Positions 53,112 to 62,034 of a DNA stretch of 64,000 nt are shown here, in pieces. A program made the translations under genes and the position numbers. The stretch's first letter is position 1. Each line of letters begins with the position of its first letter. Under the pieces are notes generated by a model. It saw nothing but the letters and a program-made list of their open reading frames with translations. It was not told the origin of the DNA and made no database searches. Location: the NCBI GenBank assembly GCA_913054135.1, contig CAJXJK010000004.1, forward strand, positions 248,001-312,000, read 5' to 3'. The stretch is from an uncultured Flavobacteriales bacterium. GTDB taxonomy: Bacteria; Bacteroidota; Bacteroidia; Flavobacteriales_D; Crocinitomicaceae.

Positions 53112-53987
53112 TTAAAATACCTGCCACCACTTTCTTTTCGAAATTGTCCAATCAAAGTCTAGTTCAATAGTACCGTCATTCAATGTGACAGACTCAATTG
53201 GATATTTATCATGAATGGCTTGCAACTGAACTTCACATATTTGAAGAATCCATTTTCTTGCCCAACGTCTGTGACGATTGAACTTACTGGCCGTATCGTT
53301 CCTCATTTCAAATTTAAAGATTAGATTCTTCACATTTTCGGGAATTTCTGTCACCTCATCTTCTTCTTCAAACCAATCCTCCAATCTTTCAACAGGTGGT
53401 GGAACGAGATCGTCATAAGACTCGACCTTTTCATACTCCACCTTAGATGCCACTTTATAAGATGTGGTTGATAGTACATTTAGCAGATAGCTCAATTCTG
53501 GTTTCTTTCTTTTGAATTTAATGGTAAAATAAATAGAAGGATATGAGCGATAAACCAAGACATCAGGATATGCTATCAATTCGAAAGGTAAGTTTTCAAT
53601 CCACTTCTTTTCTTCTAATACTTTAGCTTTAATTCTAGTTCGGGCAACAAATATTCCTACGATCCAGAATACTGACCAAAAGGCCATAAATAAAGCAAAG
53701 TTAGATGGTTTAAACGAAGTAGGAGTCGGCATCATAGCCCACATAAAAAAAAACGGAAGAAAGGAACTAACCGATAAGAAAGTGAAAATAACACAAAGCG
53801 ATTTAAAGTCTGTCCATCTCGTAATGTGCAAGTAAATTCTCTTTTGATCTAACCTTCTTCTATATGTGAGATTTGATTTTGAAGTCTGTTCTTTTTTCTC
53901 TTGCTCTAAACGGGCACTCAGCTTTCGCTTTTTGGCAACCTGTTTTGCCAGGTCATCTGCAGAGATATGTTTTTTAGAAGGACTCAC
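53112..53987 (-). CDS. Membrane protein with long charged flanks, unknown
   Basis: 291 residues from a GTG. It opens with a very basic, helical region (ADDLAKQVAKKRKLSARLEQ), then a helical hairpin of two hydrophobic segments (about residues 62-80 and 95-115), then a mostly soluble C-terminal part ending in WTISKRKWWQVF. No family recognised. It is the third gene in a minus-strand operon behind the TPR-CHAT protein and the OmpA-like protein (21 nt gap). Confidence 0.65.
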   Translation of the reverse strand: MSPSKKHISADDLAKQVAKKRKLSARLEQEKKEQTSKSNLTYRRRLDQKRIYLHITRWTDFKSLCVIFTFLSVSSFLPFFFMWAMMPTPTSFKPSNFALFMAFWSVFWIVGIFVARTRIKAKVLEEKKWIENLPFELIAYPDVLVYRSYPSIYFTIKFKRKKPELSYLLNVLSTTSYKVASKVEYEKVESYDDLVPPPVERLEDWFEEEDEVTEIPENVKNLIFKFEMRNDTASKFNRHRRWARKWILQICEVQLQAIHDKYPIESVTLNDGTIELDFDWTISKRKWWQVF

Positions 53988-54008
53988 ATTCTAAAGATAG
54001 TTAAAAAC

Positions 54009-54974
54009 TCATTCTACCCCTTTTAATCTGAAATCCACAGTATTAGCCTTTTCTTTGTCTTGAATAAAATCAACGGATATTCTTTCTGAAAGTCCTGCAT
54101 CTTTAAAATAATCGAGTAATTGCTTTAATCTTTTCGTGTCTGTTTTATTTTGTTTTGAAGACTTTGAATAGTATCGCAATGAAATGAAGCTCAGACAATG
54201 AAAATTCAGAAAAGCAACCACACCCTCTAATTGTTCTATTGATTTAGGATCGAGCTGATCTTGTTTTTTTGAATAAGAGTAATCAGGAAAAGGCTCAAAA
54301 TGAACCAAGGCTCTCACCATTCTATATTCTCTGATAATCCTTGTTTTTGTTGAGTAATTGTAAGTATAGATATCTTCAGAAGTTGGAAATGTGTGTCCGC
54401 CTTTTGAAAAGGTTTTGAGGGTATATTTCTTATTCTTCTGAATCAGATTAGTATCAATTTTGAAAATCATGTTGGTGTCAAATCCACTATCAAGAATAAG
54501 TTCATCCTCTTCAAAAATTTGAAGTTTGAAACTATCGAGACAGAATAGATCAATTGGAGACAGCACAGCAACAAGATGAATAGGGAAATCATTGAAGTAA
54601 CTGATAAAAGAAATATCTGGCTGAAAATAGGTCGGATCTTTACTGTTAAAATGGTCTACACCAATTGAAATTCCTTTGGATTTAAACTTGATTCTTGCAT
54701 TCTTAGAGGATAAATAATGTGCTATTGAATCAGCCCTTCTTTGCGAGTACCTCACGCTCGAAACTTTAAGCACCTTGCTGCTATAAATTACTTCAACACT
54801 ATCAGGGTTATGGTCTTGAGTCAATAAAGAATAAACAGAATCTAGCTTAAACAATCGATCTTCGTGCAGATTTGTCTTAGCCAAGTGAAAATAATAATCG
54901 TGAGAAAGTAATGTGTCTTGCGCCCAGCTTCCGGCACTTATGATGAAAACGAAAAAAAATAATACGGACTTCAT
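54009..54974 (-). CDS. Exported protein with OmpA-like motifs, unknown
   Basis: 321 residues with signal peptide ending near SAGSWAQ. A stretch SVRYSQRRADSIAHYL and a later one (TDTKRLKQLLDYFKDAGLSE) recall the helix of the OmpA/MotB peptidoglycan-binding fold, so the protein may carry one or two diverged OmpA-like domains. The usual TDxxG motif is absent. It follows the CHAT protein gene by 32 nt on the same strand. The OmpA link is a weak inference. Confidence 0.55.
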   Translation of the reverse strand: MKSVLFFFVFIISAGSWAQDTLLSHDYYFHLAKTNLHEDRLFKLDSVYSLLTQDHNPDSVEVIYSSKVLKVSSVRYSQRRADSIAHYLSSKNARIKFKSKGISIGVDHFNSKDPTYFQPDISFISYFNDFPIHLVAVLSPIDLFCLDSFKLQIFEEDELILDSGFDTNMIFKIDTNLIQKNKKYTLKTFSKGGHTFPTSEDIYTYNYSTKTRIIREYRMVRALVHFEPFPDYSYSKKQDQLDPKSIEQLEGVVAFLNFHCLSFISLRYYSKSSKQNKTDTKRLKQLLDYFKDAGLSERISVDFIQDKEKANTVDFRLKGVE

Positions 54975-55006
54975 AACCTTCTATGTCTCGAATTTTTAAA
55001 GGTCAC

Positions 55007-57751
55007 CTACTCTACCAAAACAAATGCCGCCCAAAAATAAGGATCATACTTTGAGCGCATCACTTTTTGGGTTGCCGAAAAAGCCTCTTTTACATCTTTA
55101 AACTCAAAAAGGTTCTTATAAAATAAGGACATAAATTCTGAAGTCTCTTTATCCGGAACCTGCCAAAGACTCATAATCAAGAAACGGACACCAGCCATTT
55201 TAAATGCTCTTTGTAATCCATAAACTCCTTCGCTTCCTTTAATATCTCCCAAACCGGTTTCACAGGCTGATAACACAACAAGATCCGTGTTTTGCATATT
55301 CAGAGTAGTTACTTCTTGAGCAGATAAAACGCCATCCTCACCCTCTTCAAAAACATCTCGGTCCCAAACATCATTAGCACCAGCTAAAACTAATCCTGAA
55401 CGCATTAATGGGTTTTTGTTGTTTACAAAATTCCAAATCCCATAATTGACGATTCCTCCTCTAAAATTTACATCTTCTTGATCCAGTTCTTTTTTTGTTT
55501 GTTCTCTTACCAAATCCGGATCTGGATAAAAGAATCCATGAGAAGCTAAATGCAGAAATTGGCTCTCACTTGCAGCAGCCTTAAAGTTTTCTTCAGTTGC
55601 ATCTTCCTTGCTATAGAAGTTTACCTCCAATTTATTTTTCACCGTTGAATTAATAGAGTCAATTTCAGAAAGCGAACCTGGCAAATAAGTCCAAATTACG
55701 TGCTCTGTATTTTCTGTACTATATTTTACTCCCCCAAACAAAGTTGCTTTGCTTTTTTGATTAATCTTAAATGGGGTTTCATTCACTACCTCGGCAGTAC
55801 TACTTAATTGTATCAAATCGTATTTGTCACATAAAAAGGAATCATTCTTATCGCTCAAAGCAGGAAAGGAAATTTTATGCAAAGATCCTTCTGGAGAAAA
55901 ATAAATTGTTCTCACATTAATTAGTTCCTGCTCTAAAGGAGCCCAAACTAAATTGTATAGCGCTTTATTGGTTTCATTCGAAGTTCCGTAAAGCTCATTA
56001 ATGTAATTGAAATTTTTAGCCTCTGTGGTTCCTAAAACCTTGTCCAATTCTTCAGCCGAGCATAATTCAATCATCTTAGGATGCTTGCTTGATGGACTCA
56101 CCATTAGCGCAGCATAATGTAATGATGACTCAGGATTACCGAATTGAGAATTAAACGCAATGAACTCTAATGCCACCTCATCCTTCGATAATTTATTCTT
56201 TACGTCCTTCCATCCAATATCAGAGGATGCTGAGAATTTGCTGAAAGATTTTGACCTGATGGTCAGGTCTTTTTCAAGATTGTCAGAAAGGAGTTCAAGA
56301 CTATCAACGGCTCCTCCTTGAGCATATGCATCCGCTACCTGAATTTTTAGCTCCATCCACTTATCATACGTTCTTAATAAGTCATCATCTTTACTACTCA
56401 ACAGGGCTTCTCTTAAAGCAGTTGACGACTTTAATAAAAAACCTTTCAGCTTCAGAGCATTGTCATAAGCCATTTCTAAAATTAGTGGATTCTCTTCTTT
56501 TCTATAACTGGCGAAAGAGTAGATATTCATAAAATCTTCAGCCATGGTTGCAAAGTACAATTCCTTCTCGTGTTCGGCCAGCACGGCAAAGTTCACTCGA
56601 ATATCATTTCTTCGCAATTCAACCAACTCCACCAATTCTGCCTCGGCCTTATCAAACTCATCCAACATCAAATAAGATGAAAACAGACCCAGTAATGCGC
56701 TCCTTTTTTGAATATTAGCCCCCAAGTCGGTTGTAAGTTGTTTTGCTTCTTCGAATTTTTTAATTGCGTCAGGAAAATCTCCTTTAAGTTTCGCTAAGAA
56801 ACCCAAATTGCACAAGGCGCCAGCAATTCCAATTTCATTTTGTCCATCACTAGATAGCTTAAAGCAATCTGAATAGTACTTGTAAGCCGCAAGAGTATCT
56901 CCTTTAATGAGACTTAATTCACCTAAGAGAGTTTGGGTAGCAGCCATCCCCAACTTATCCTCCAATTGCGCCTTCATTTCTAGACTCTGAATCAGGTATT
57001 CATTGGCCCCGTCATAATTCTTCAATAGCATTTCAATTGAACCCAAATTACTTAAGGCGTTAGATACACCAGAATAAAATTTCGATTCTGTATGAAATTT
57101 TAACGCCTGCTCAAATTCTTCTTTTGCCTTTTCATAATCTCCGTGAGCAAAATGAAGTGACCCCATACTATTCATTGAGGCCCCCATCCCTAAGACATGG
57201 TTCAAAGCTTTTCGCAGCTGGTAACTTTGGTTTTGATATTCAAGTGCTTCAGCAAACTCACCTTTAGACATATGAATTGAGCCTATATTATCTAAAATAT
57301 TGGCTACTCCAATTGAATCGCCAATCTCTTCATATATCGTCTTGCATTCTTGGTATTTCTCTAAACAAAGATCATATTCATTCCTAGTACCATGAGACCA
57401 AGCAACATAATAAACTGCACCAGCTTTTGCCTGAAGCAAGTAAGCTCGCATTTCTTCGTTTTCTTCACCATATAATTTCTCGCTTGTAAAATTATAAACC
57501 CACTTATTGTACTTTGGCCATATATTCTCATCCCAACATTGTTTAACTATTAGATTAACATACCATACTCTTTCGACATCATTTTGTGAAGCATGATAAT
57601 GAGTAAGGTTGCTATCCAATAAAACTTTATATGCTGGTGAAACTTTATCTAGCTCGAGTGAATCTATTAGGTAGTAGCCCTTATCAGCATAATTTTGAGC
57701 AAAGCTCGAAATCGCAATTGAACAAAAAAGAAGAACTACATATTTGATCAT
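55007..57751 (-). CDS. Exported TPR-CHAT domain protein
   Basis: 914 residues from the ATG chosen because a perfect promoter ends 3 nt before it; this ATG also begins the signal peptide MIKYVVLLFCSIAISSFAQ. Residues ~60-400 are TPR repeats (ANILDNIGSIHMSKGEFAEA, GASMNSMGSLHFAHGDYEKA). A helical linker leads into a C-terminal CHAT caspase-like domain with His738 (LHLASHGFF) and Cys830 (VVLSACETG), then SEGVYGLQRAFKMAGVRFL, as in the family. CHAT proteins are cysteine proteases of clan CD. The signal peptide places the protease outside the cytoplasm. It leads a three-gene operon. Confidence 0.9.
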   Translation of the reverse strand: MIKYVVLLFCSIAISSFAQNYADKGYYLIDSLELDKVSPAYKVLLDSNLTHYHASQNDVERVWYVNLIVKQCWDENIWPKYNKWVYNFTSEKLYGEENEEMRAYLLQAKAGAVYYVAWSHGTRNEYDLCLEKYQECKTIYEEIGDSIGVANILDNIGSIHMSKGEFAEALEYQNQSYQLRKALNHVLGMGASMNSMGSLHFAHGDYEKAKEEFEQALKFHTESKFYSGVSNALSNLGSIEMLLKNYDGANEYLIQSLEMKAQLEDKLGMAATQTLLGELSLIKGDTLAAYKYYSDCFKLSSDGQNEIGIAGALCNLGFLAKLKGDFPDAIKKFEEAKQLTTDLGANIQKRSALLGLFSSYLMLDEFDKAEAELVELVELRRNDIRVNFAVLAEHEKELYFATMAEDFMNIYSFASYRKEENPLILEMAYDNALKLKGFLLKSSTALREALLSSKDDDLLRTYDKWMELKIQVADAYAQGGAVDSLELLSDNLEKDLTIRSKSFSKFSASSDIGWKDVKNKLSKDEVALEFIAFNSQFGNPESSLHYAALMVSPSSKHPKMIELCSAEELDKVLGTTEAKNFNYINELYGTSNETNKALYNLVWAPLEQELINVRTIYFSPEGSLHKISFPALSDKNDSFLCDKYDLIQLSSTAEVVNETPFKINQKSKATLFGGVKYSTENTEHVIWTYLPGSLSEIDSINSTVKNKLEVNFYSKEDATEENFKAAASESQFLHLASHGFFYPDPDLVREQTKKELDQEDVNFRGGIVNYGIWNFVNNKNPLMRSGLVLAGANDVWDRDVFEEGEDGVLSAQEVTTLNMQNTDLVVLSACETGLGDIKGSEGVYGLQRAFKMAGVRFLIMSLWQVPDKETSEFMSLFYKNLFEFKDVKEAFSATQKVMRSKYDPYFWAAFVLVE

Positions 57752-57754
57752 ATT

Positions 57755-57785
57755 CAAATCTACTGATTCTGTTGTACTTAACAAA
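57755..57785 (-). promoter_or_regulatory. Consensus promoter of the CHAT operon
   Basis: On the minus strand: TTTG (57785-57782), exactly 19 nt, then TAGATTTG (57762-57755), both matching the Bacteroidota -33/-7 consensus. Only AAT separates the box from the ATG, so transcription should begin at or beside the start codon. Confidence 0.75.
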
Positions 57786-57827
57786 AATGTTTTTGAGCAC
57801 TTATATTTTATTCTGCGCAATTTAATG

Positions 57828-57861
57828 AAGCCCGATAGATTAATTTCTGTCGGGCTTTTTT
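57828..57861 (+). terminator. Plus-strand terminator between divergent genes
   Basis: AAGCCCGATAGA pairs with TCTGTCGGGCTT (one U-G pair), with a 6-nt loop, and is followed by a run of six T on the plus strand. No plus-strand gene ends here: the gene to the left runs away on the minus strand. It may end a short leader or small RNA, or attenuate the YHYH gene. Confidence 0.75.
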
Positions 57862-57916
57862 AGTTACTGATTAAACCTTTTTATATCTTCAATGTCTTAC
57901 CTAAAATTTATATTAA

Positions 57917-59188
57917 ATGAAAAATAAAATTACACTCTTGGCCATACTTTGCTCTTCAGCAGTTATGGCCCAATTTCCATTGGCAGACGAATGGATGTTG
58001 AATACTGACGGAACCACTGCTAGTTATGAATACTACCCTGGTATGCCTCCAACCACTCAAACTGTCAATCTTACCGATTCTGCAGATGTGCTTACTGTAT
58101 GCTACGATAACGACTATGTGTATATCAGAGCCAATGGGTTGGCGAGCTATTTAATGGGGCCATGGGCTATGAACCCTAATGAACCGGCAGCTATTTTAAA
58201 AACTTATCGTTTCCCAAGAAATCCTCAAGAAGAAATGGGAGCAAAAGAAGATCAACCATTTGGTGGTGCATTAGGTATCGCAATTAATGGTGTGAGCTTA
58301 TACGGAATCGGTGATGCTCGTTCTTATAATACAACTGATAATGAGAATAACGCCATGGGTGACGGCCTTTGGAATTCAGATGCTTGGGTATCAGAAGGTC
58401 CGACATTAGATGCAAGTGGTTTAGGTCATGCGGACGGAAATGAAAACTATCACTATCATGCAACACCAATTTCTCTTTATCCTGGATCAACAACAACTCA
58501 TTCTCCAATTGTAGGATGGTCATTTGATGGTTTTCCTATATATGGACCGTACGGATATGATTCTCCATATGATGCTGGAAGTGGAATTGTAAGAATTGAA
58601 ACGGGTTATTCTTTGAGGTCAATTACTGACAGAACAATACTGCCAGGAGGAGGAACTTCAACACCCCCAGGACCTGCAATCAATGCAACTTTCCCTTTAG
58701 GAACTTACCAAGAAGATTGGGAGTTCACTGATGCCGGACATTTAGATGAGTACAATGGAAGATGGTGTGTTACCCCTGAATTTCCGGATACTATTTATGC
58801 CTACTTTGTTACCAAAGATGCTGCTGGAGACCCAGAGTACCCTTACTATGTCGGACCACAATATTTTGGAGTTGTTAATGCTTCAGAAGTAGGTGGAGGT
58901 TCAGGTAATATTACTATTCCAGGAGGAGTAACTTGTTTAGGCGGAACGAACTCAGTTGATGAAGTTTCAAGCTTAGAGTTTTCTCTTTATCCTAATCCTT
59001 CAAATGGAATTTTGAATGTTAAAGGTGTTGATCGCGCAAATTATACGATAGTTGATCAAGTTGGAAGAGTAGTTTCTGAAGGGAAAATTAACTCATCCAT
59101 TGATATCGAAAAACTTGAAAATGGAATGTATCACTTACATCTTGAATTAGAAGGTAAGAGAGCTCAATCTTCGTTTGTTAAGAAATAG
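57917..59188 (+). CDS. YHYH-domain protein with T9SS type A sorting domain
   Basis: 423 residues; signal peptide MKNKITLLAILCSSAVMAQ. The central domain has NENYHYHATPISLYP, HSPIVGWSFDGFPIYGPYGY and DYEN-like loops of the YHYH family, whose activity is not established. The end (LYPNPSNGILNVKG ... GMYHLHLELEGKRAQSSFVKK) is a type A T9SS sorting domain, so it is exported and attached to the surface. The stop overlaps the GTG of the next gene by 1 nt, suggesting coupling. Confidence 0.88.
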   Translation: MKNKITLLAILCSSAVMAQFPLADEWMLNTDGTTASYEYYPGMPPTTQTVNLTDSADVLTVCYDNDYVYIRANGLASYLMGPWAMNPNEPAAILKTYRFPRNPQEEMGAKEDQPFGGALGIAINGVSLYGIGDARSYNTTDNENNAMGDGLWNSDAWVSEGPTLDASGLGHADGNENYHYHATPISLYPGSTTTHSPIVGWSFDGFPIYGPYGYDSPYDAGSGIVRIETGYSLRSITDRTILPGGGTSTPPGPAINATFPLGTYQEDWEFTDAGHLDEYNGRWCVTPEFPDTIYAYFVTKDAAGDPEYPYYVGPQYFGVVNASEVGGGSGNITIPGGVTCLGGTNSVDEVSSLEFSLYPNPSNGILNVKGVDRANYTIVDQVGRVVSEGKINSSIDIEKLENGMYHLHLELEGKRAQSSFVKK

Positions 59189-60759
59189 TGATTCGACTGA
59201 GTGTCATACTAATATTATTCCCTGCTTTGCTATTTGGGCAAAGTGGGGAATTAATTCCTTCTTTTGGTAATCAAGGGAAGTTGATATTAGACATTGATGA
59301 CTTAGATAATCTAGTAGGTCTTTGTTCAGATGATGATGAAAACACCATTTTCTTTGGAAATACTTCTGAAAATTTGATTGGGGAATACCCTTATGACATA
59401 TTCATAGGGAAGTTAAATTCATCTGGAGAGCTTGACCAAAGCTTTGCTGACCAAGGGATATTTAGAGCCGATTTTCCTTCTCACTCCATTTCTTCTATTG
59501 AAAAAGCAGTCTATCATTCATCAGGGATATATTTTATTGGAAAAGGCAGAAATCCAGCAAGCTCAGACAGCAGCAAATTGTTCGTGGGCAAATTGAATTT
59601 AGACGGCAGTCTTGATTTAAATTTTGCTGATAATGGATATTTCACTGATTCTTTTTTAGGAGCTTACAATACTCCAGGCAGTTTAATAATTGATCAAGAG
59701 AACAGAATAGTATTTTGTGGCTCAACTACTGATGACCAAGGCACATTGGTTGAATATCCTTTAATCGGTAGATTGAATCTGGATGGCAGTCCTGATTTAA
59801 GTTTCGGAACAACAGGTGTAATTGTTTGGGATTATCACCAAGGCGTGCTCATTGATTACATGCATGTAAATCTTACTCAAGACAGGCACGGAGAAGGGCT
59901 TTATCTCAATGAAATCTTAGAGATTAACAATACTTATTTCCTCTGCGGAAAATATTTACTCGGGGCCTTTTCTCAGGTACATTACATGAGCATTACAAAA
60001 GAGGGCGAAATGAATCCAAACTTTATTAGTCCGGGGCCTATAAATTTTCAAATAGATCCAGGGTACAATAATTACATTACCTCATCTGCCTTTGATGGCG
60101 AAAACATTTACTTGGGCATGCTGACTGATGGTGAACTATACAATGGCAAACAATTATTGCAAAAGATTGATACAAATGGAGTTCTGAGCACACTAAGAGT
60201 AATCGAAAAAGAAGGTCAAGATCTTCAAACCAAGTTTGTGAAGAGTTGGGATAACAGAATTTTTATTGGTGGATATGATCTTTCGGACGAAAACATAGGG
60301 CCCGGCGTTCATTCTGACAAGTTTTCATTTAAAGGCTTGGATACAAACTTAGAACCCTTAAGTGGCTTCAATTTTCATGAAAGCATAACCTCAAATGAAG
60401 ACCAAGGTGCTGAAGATTTAGTTCTTTATGACAACCATGCTATCCTAGGTGGATACGCAAATGATTTGGTCGGAAACAACATTACTGATTTAGTATTTAT
60501 GAGTTTTAAAATGGATGAAGACGTATCCATTGAAGAAGACAAGCTAATGCTTCAGGCTTACCCCAACCCATGCACTGAGCACCTTGAACTTTCAATACCA
60601 ATGAATGAAAGCAATATTAGAATCATAAATATTCTTGGTCAAGAAATGTCATTCACTTGGGAAGAATCGAGAATTAATTGTCAATCTTTTCCGAAAGGAG
60701 CATATGTATTGCTTTTGAGTGGAGCAATTGATGAACAGCTGAAATTTATCGTTGAATAA
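59188..60759 (+). CDS. Delta-60-repeat protein with T9SS type A sorting domain
   Basis: 523 residues from a GTG that shares a base with the preceding stop; signal peptide MIRLSVILILFPALLFGQ. Delta-60-type propeller repeats (GSLDLNFADNGYF, GSPDLSFGTTGVIVWDY) fill the body. The end (LMLQAYPNPCTEHLELSI ... AYVLLLSGAIDEQLKFIVE) is a type A sorting domain. Secreted beta-propeller protein; function unknown. Its neighbour with the YHYH domain may be its partner. Confidence 0.85.
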   Translation: MIRLSVILILFPALLFGQSGELIPSFGNQGKLILDIDDLDNLVGLCSDDDENTIFFGNTSENLIGEYPYDIFIGKLNSSGELDQSFADQGIFRADFPSHSISSIEKAVYHSSGIYFIGKGRNPASSDSSKLFVGKLNLDGSLDLNFADNGYFTDSFLGAYNTPGSLIIDQENRIVFCGSTTDDQGTLVEYPLIGRLNLDGSPDLSFGTTGVIVWDYHQGVLIDYMHVNLTQDRHGEGLYLNEILEINNTYFLCGKYLLGAFSQVHYMSITKEGEMNPNFISPGPINFQIDPGYNNYITSSAFDGENIYLGMLTDGELYNGKQLLQKIDTNGVLSTLRVIEKEGQDLQTKFVKSWDNRIFIGGYDLSDENIGPGVHSDKFSFKGLDTNLEPLSGFNFHESITSNEDQGAEDLVLYDNHAILGGYANDLVGNNITDLVFMSFKMDEDVSIEEDKLMLQAYPNPCTEHLELSIPMNESNIRIINILGQEMSFTWEESRINCQSFPKGAYVLLLSGAIDEQLKFIVE

Positions 60760-60828
60760 AATGGACTCTTCAAGTTTAGAAGGCTTATTTGAACCGTCTA
60801 ATATTTCTGAGTTCGGATTCATAATAAT

Positions 60829-61857
60829 TTATTCTGTGACCTTATTATTGAACAGCTTTCCAATTCCTTTTCCAATCTCCTTAACCGAATGAACGTTAAG
60901 CGGGAACTCCATTAAGACGTGCAAATAGCTTAAGAAGACTAAAATTAAGAATCCCATTAAGTAATTATAAAAATAGATACTTATGGAAACAATCCAAACT
61001 GCAAGAATGAGAATGAGTTTCTTTTTGGTAATGATTTTGTGCCATCCGATCACAGTCGTTTTCGAGAACCAATTCAAATAGTGATAAGTGTATGCGAAAG
61101 CTATGAACACCTGAATTCGGATAGCAATTTCAGACGTCATTGGATAGCGTGGGTTTTGTTCAAATACGCCCAAAATCCACCCTGTTGCCCAATTAATATT
61201 GTACAGCTTTGAAGCATTAAAGGTCTCTGAAAAATAAGGATCAACTGAAAAGCCTCTTGCCTCTATCGGTAAATAGTAAATTATAATCGGTACTAAAACT
61301 ATGAATAGAACAGAAGCATAACCAACCTTGCTTTTACTTTTCATAGCTCCATAAAGCATGAAAAGAATCGTGAAAAGAAAGACGTGAATAATGGTAGGTA
61401 ACAATCCACCAGTGACCACTGCAAAGAACAACACATTTTCTAAAAAGAAGCCGGCTGTAAATGCAAGGACTGCTGTTAGTAATACAACCTTTAAATTCTT
61501 GGTAAACACCATAGCAATGGCCGTTACTAAAGCCGTGAGCGCAAAGGTGGCCGCAATTGACTTTAACTGGTAGATCCAATGTGATTCATCAAATACTTCT
61601 TTTAAGGTTCCAATCTCCCACAGCATGTAGGGAATCGCAATTATTGCTGTCAGAAATACCAGAATCCAAGCATGATTTTTTCGCTTAATAAAGTATCCTT
61701 TTTTATCTAACCAATTAATCTCTGTCACATAATGTAATGGACCCAGAATCGCATAAGCTAAGATGAATAATTCAAAAGGAAAATAAATAGCGGCCACCAA
61801 GGAAACTCCGATTAAAAAGAAATTGAAAGTATCCAGCTGAACTGCTTTAGAGGCCAT
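60829..61857 (-). CDS. Multi-pass membrane protein, unknown
   Basis: 342 residues with about nine to ten hydrophobic helices. An early motif GPLHYVTEINWLDKKGYFI, with a charged cytoplasmic or periplasmic loop, and a late HVLMEFPLNVHSVKEIG are the most distinctive parts. No enzyme family recognised. It converges on the delta-60 gene with a 69-bp gap. Downstream of folE in the same direction but separated from it by a terminator. Confidence 0.68.
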   Translation of the reverse strand: MASKAVQLDTFNFFLIGVSLVAAIYFPFELFILAYAILGPLHYVTEINWLDKKGYFIKRKNHAWILVFLTAIIAIPYMLWEIGTLKEVFDESHWIYQLKSIAATFALTALVTAIAMVFTKNLKVVLLTAVLAFTAGFFLENVLFFAVVTGGLLPTIIHVFLFTILFMLYGAMKSKSKVGYASVLFIVLVPIIIYYLPIEARGFSVDPYFSETFNASKLYNINWATGWILGVFEQNPRYPMTSEIAIRIQVFIAFAYTYHYLNWFSKTTVIGWHKIITKKKLILILAVWIVSISIYFYNYLMGFLILVFLSYLHVLMEFPLNVHSVKEIGKGIGKLFNNKVTE

Positions 61858-61914
61858 GGAATAAATATAGGAAATTGAATTGAGAATAATTTTAATGGTT
61901 TTCGCCTCAACCCC

Positions 61915-61977
61915 ACTTACTATTCGCCGCGCGGACCTTCTCCTCTATGGGAAGGGAAATTGCTTTCGCAATTTTAT
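61915..61977. other. G/C-rich intergenic segment with dyads
   Basis: Between the multi-pass gene start and the folE terminator lies a segment with ATTCGCCGCGCGGACC, CCTTCTCC…GGAAGGG and AATTGC…GCAATT. It is clearly richer in G and C than its surroundings and contains short dyads, as seen in intergenic interspersed repeats. Only one copy is visible in the window. Confidence 0.35.
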
Positions 61978-61982
61978 CAAAT

Positions 61983-62015
61983 AAAAAAAGCCTTCATTAA
62001 ATAATGAAGGCTTTT
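61983..62015 (-). terminator. Rho-independent terminator of folE
   Basis: AAAAGCCTTCATTA and TAATGAAGGCTTTT form a perfect 14-bp stem with a 2-nt loop. Read on the minus strand a run of seven T follows. It begins about 20 nt after the folE stop. Confidence 0.9.
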
Positions 62016-62034
62016 CAATATTTAAATAAATCCT

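Noticed and set aside
53018-53112. Possible terminator between the bestrophin and the convergent membrane gene
   Set aside because: I could find no stem longer than a few bases with a T-run in this gap.
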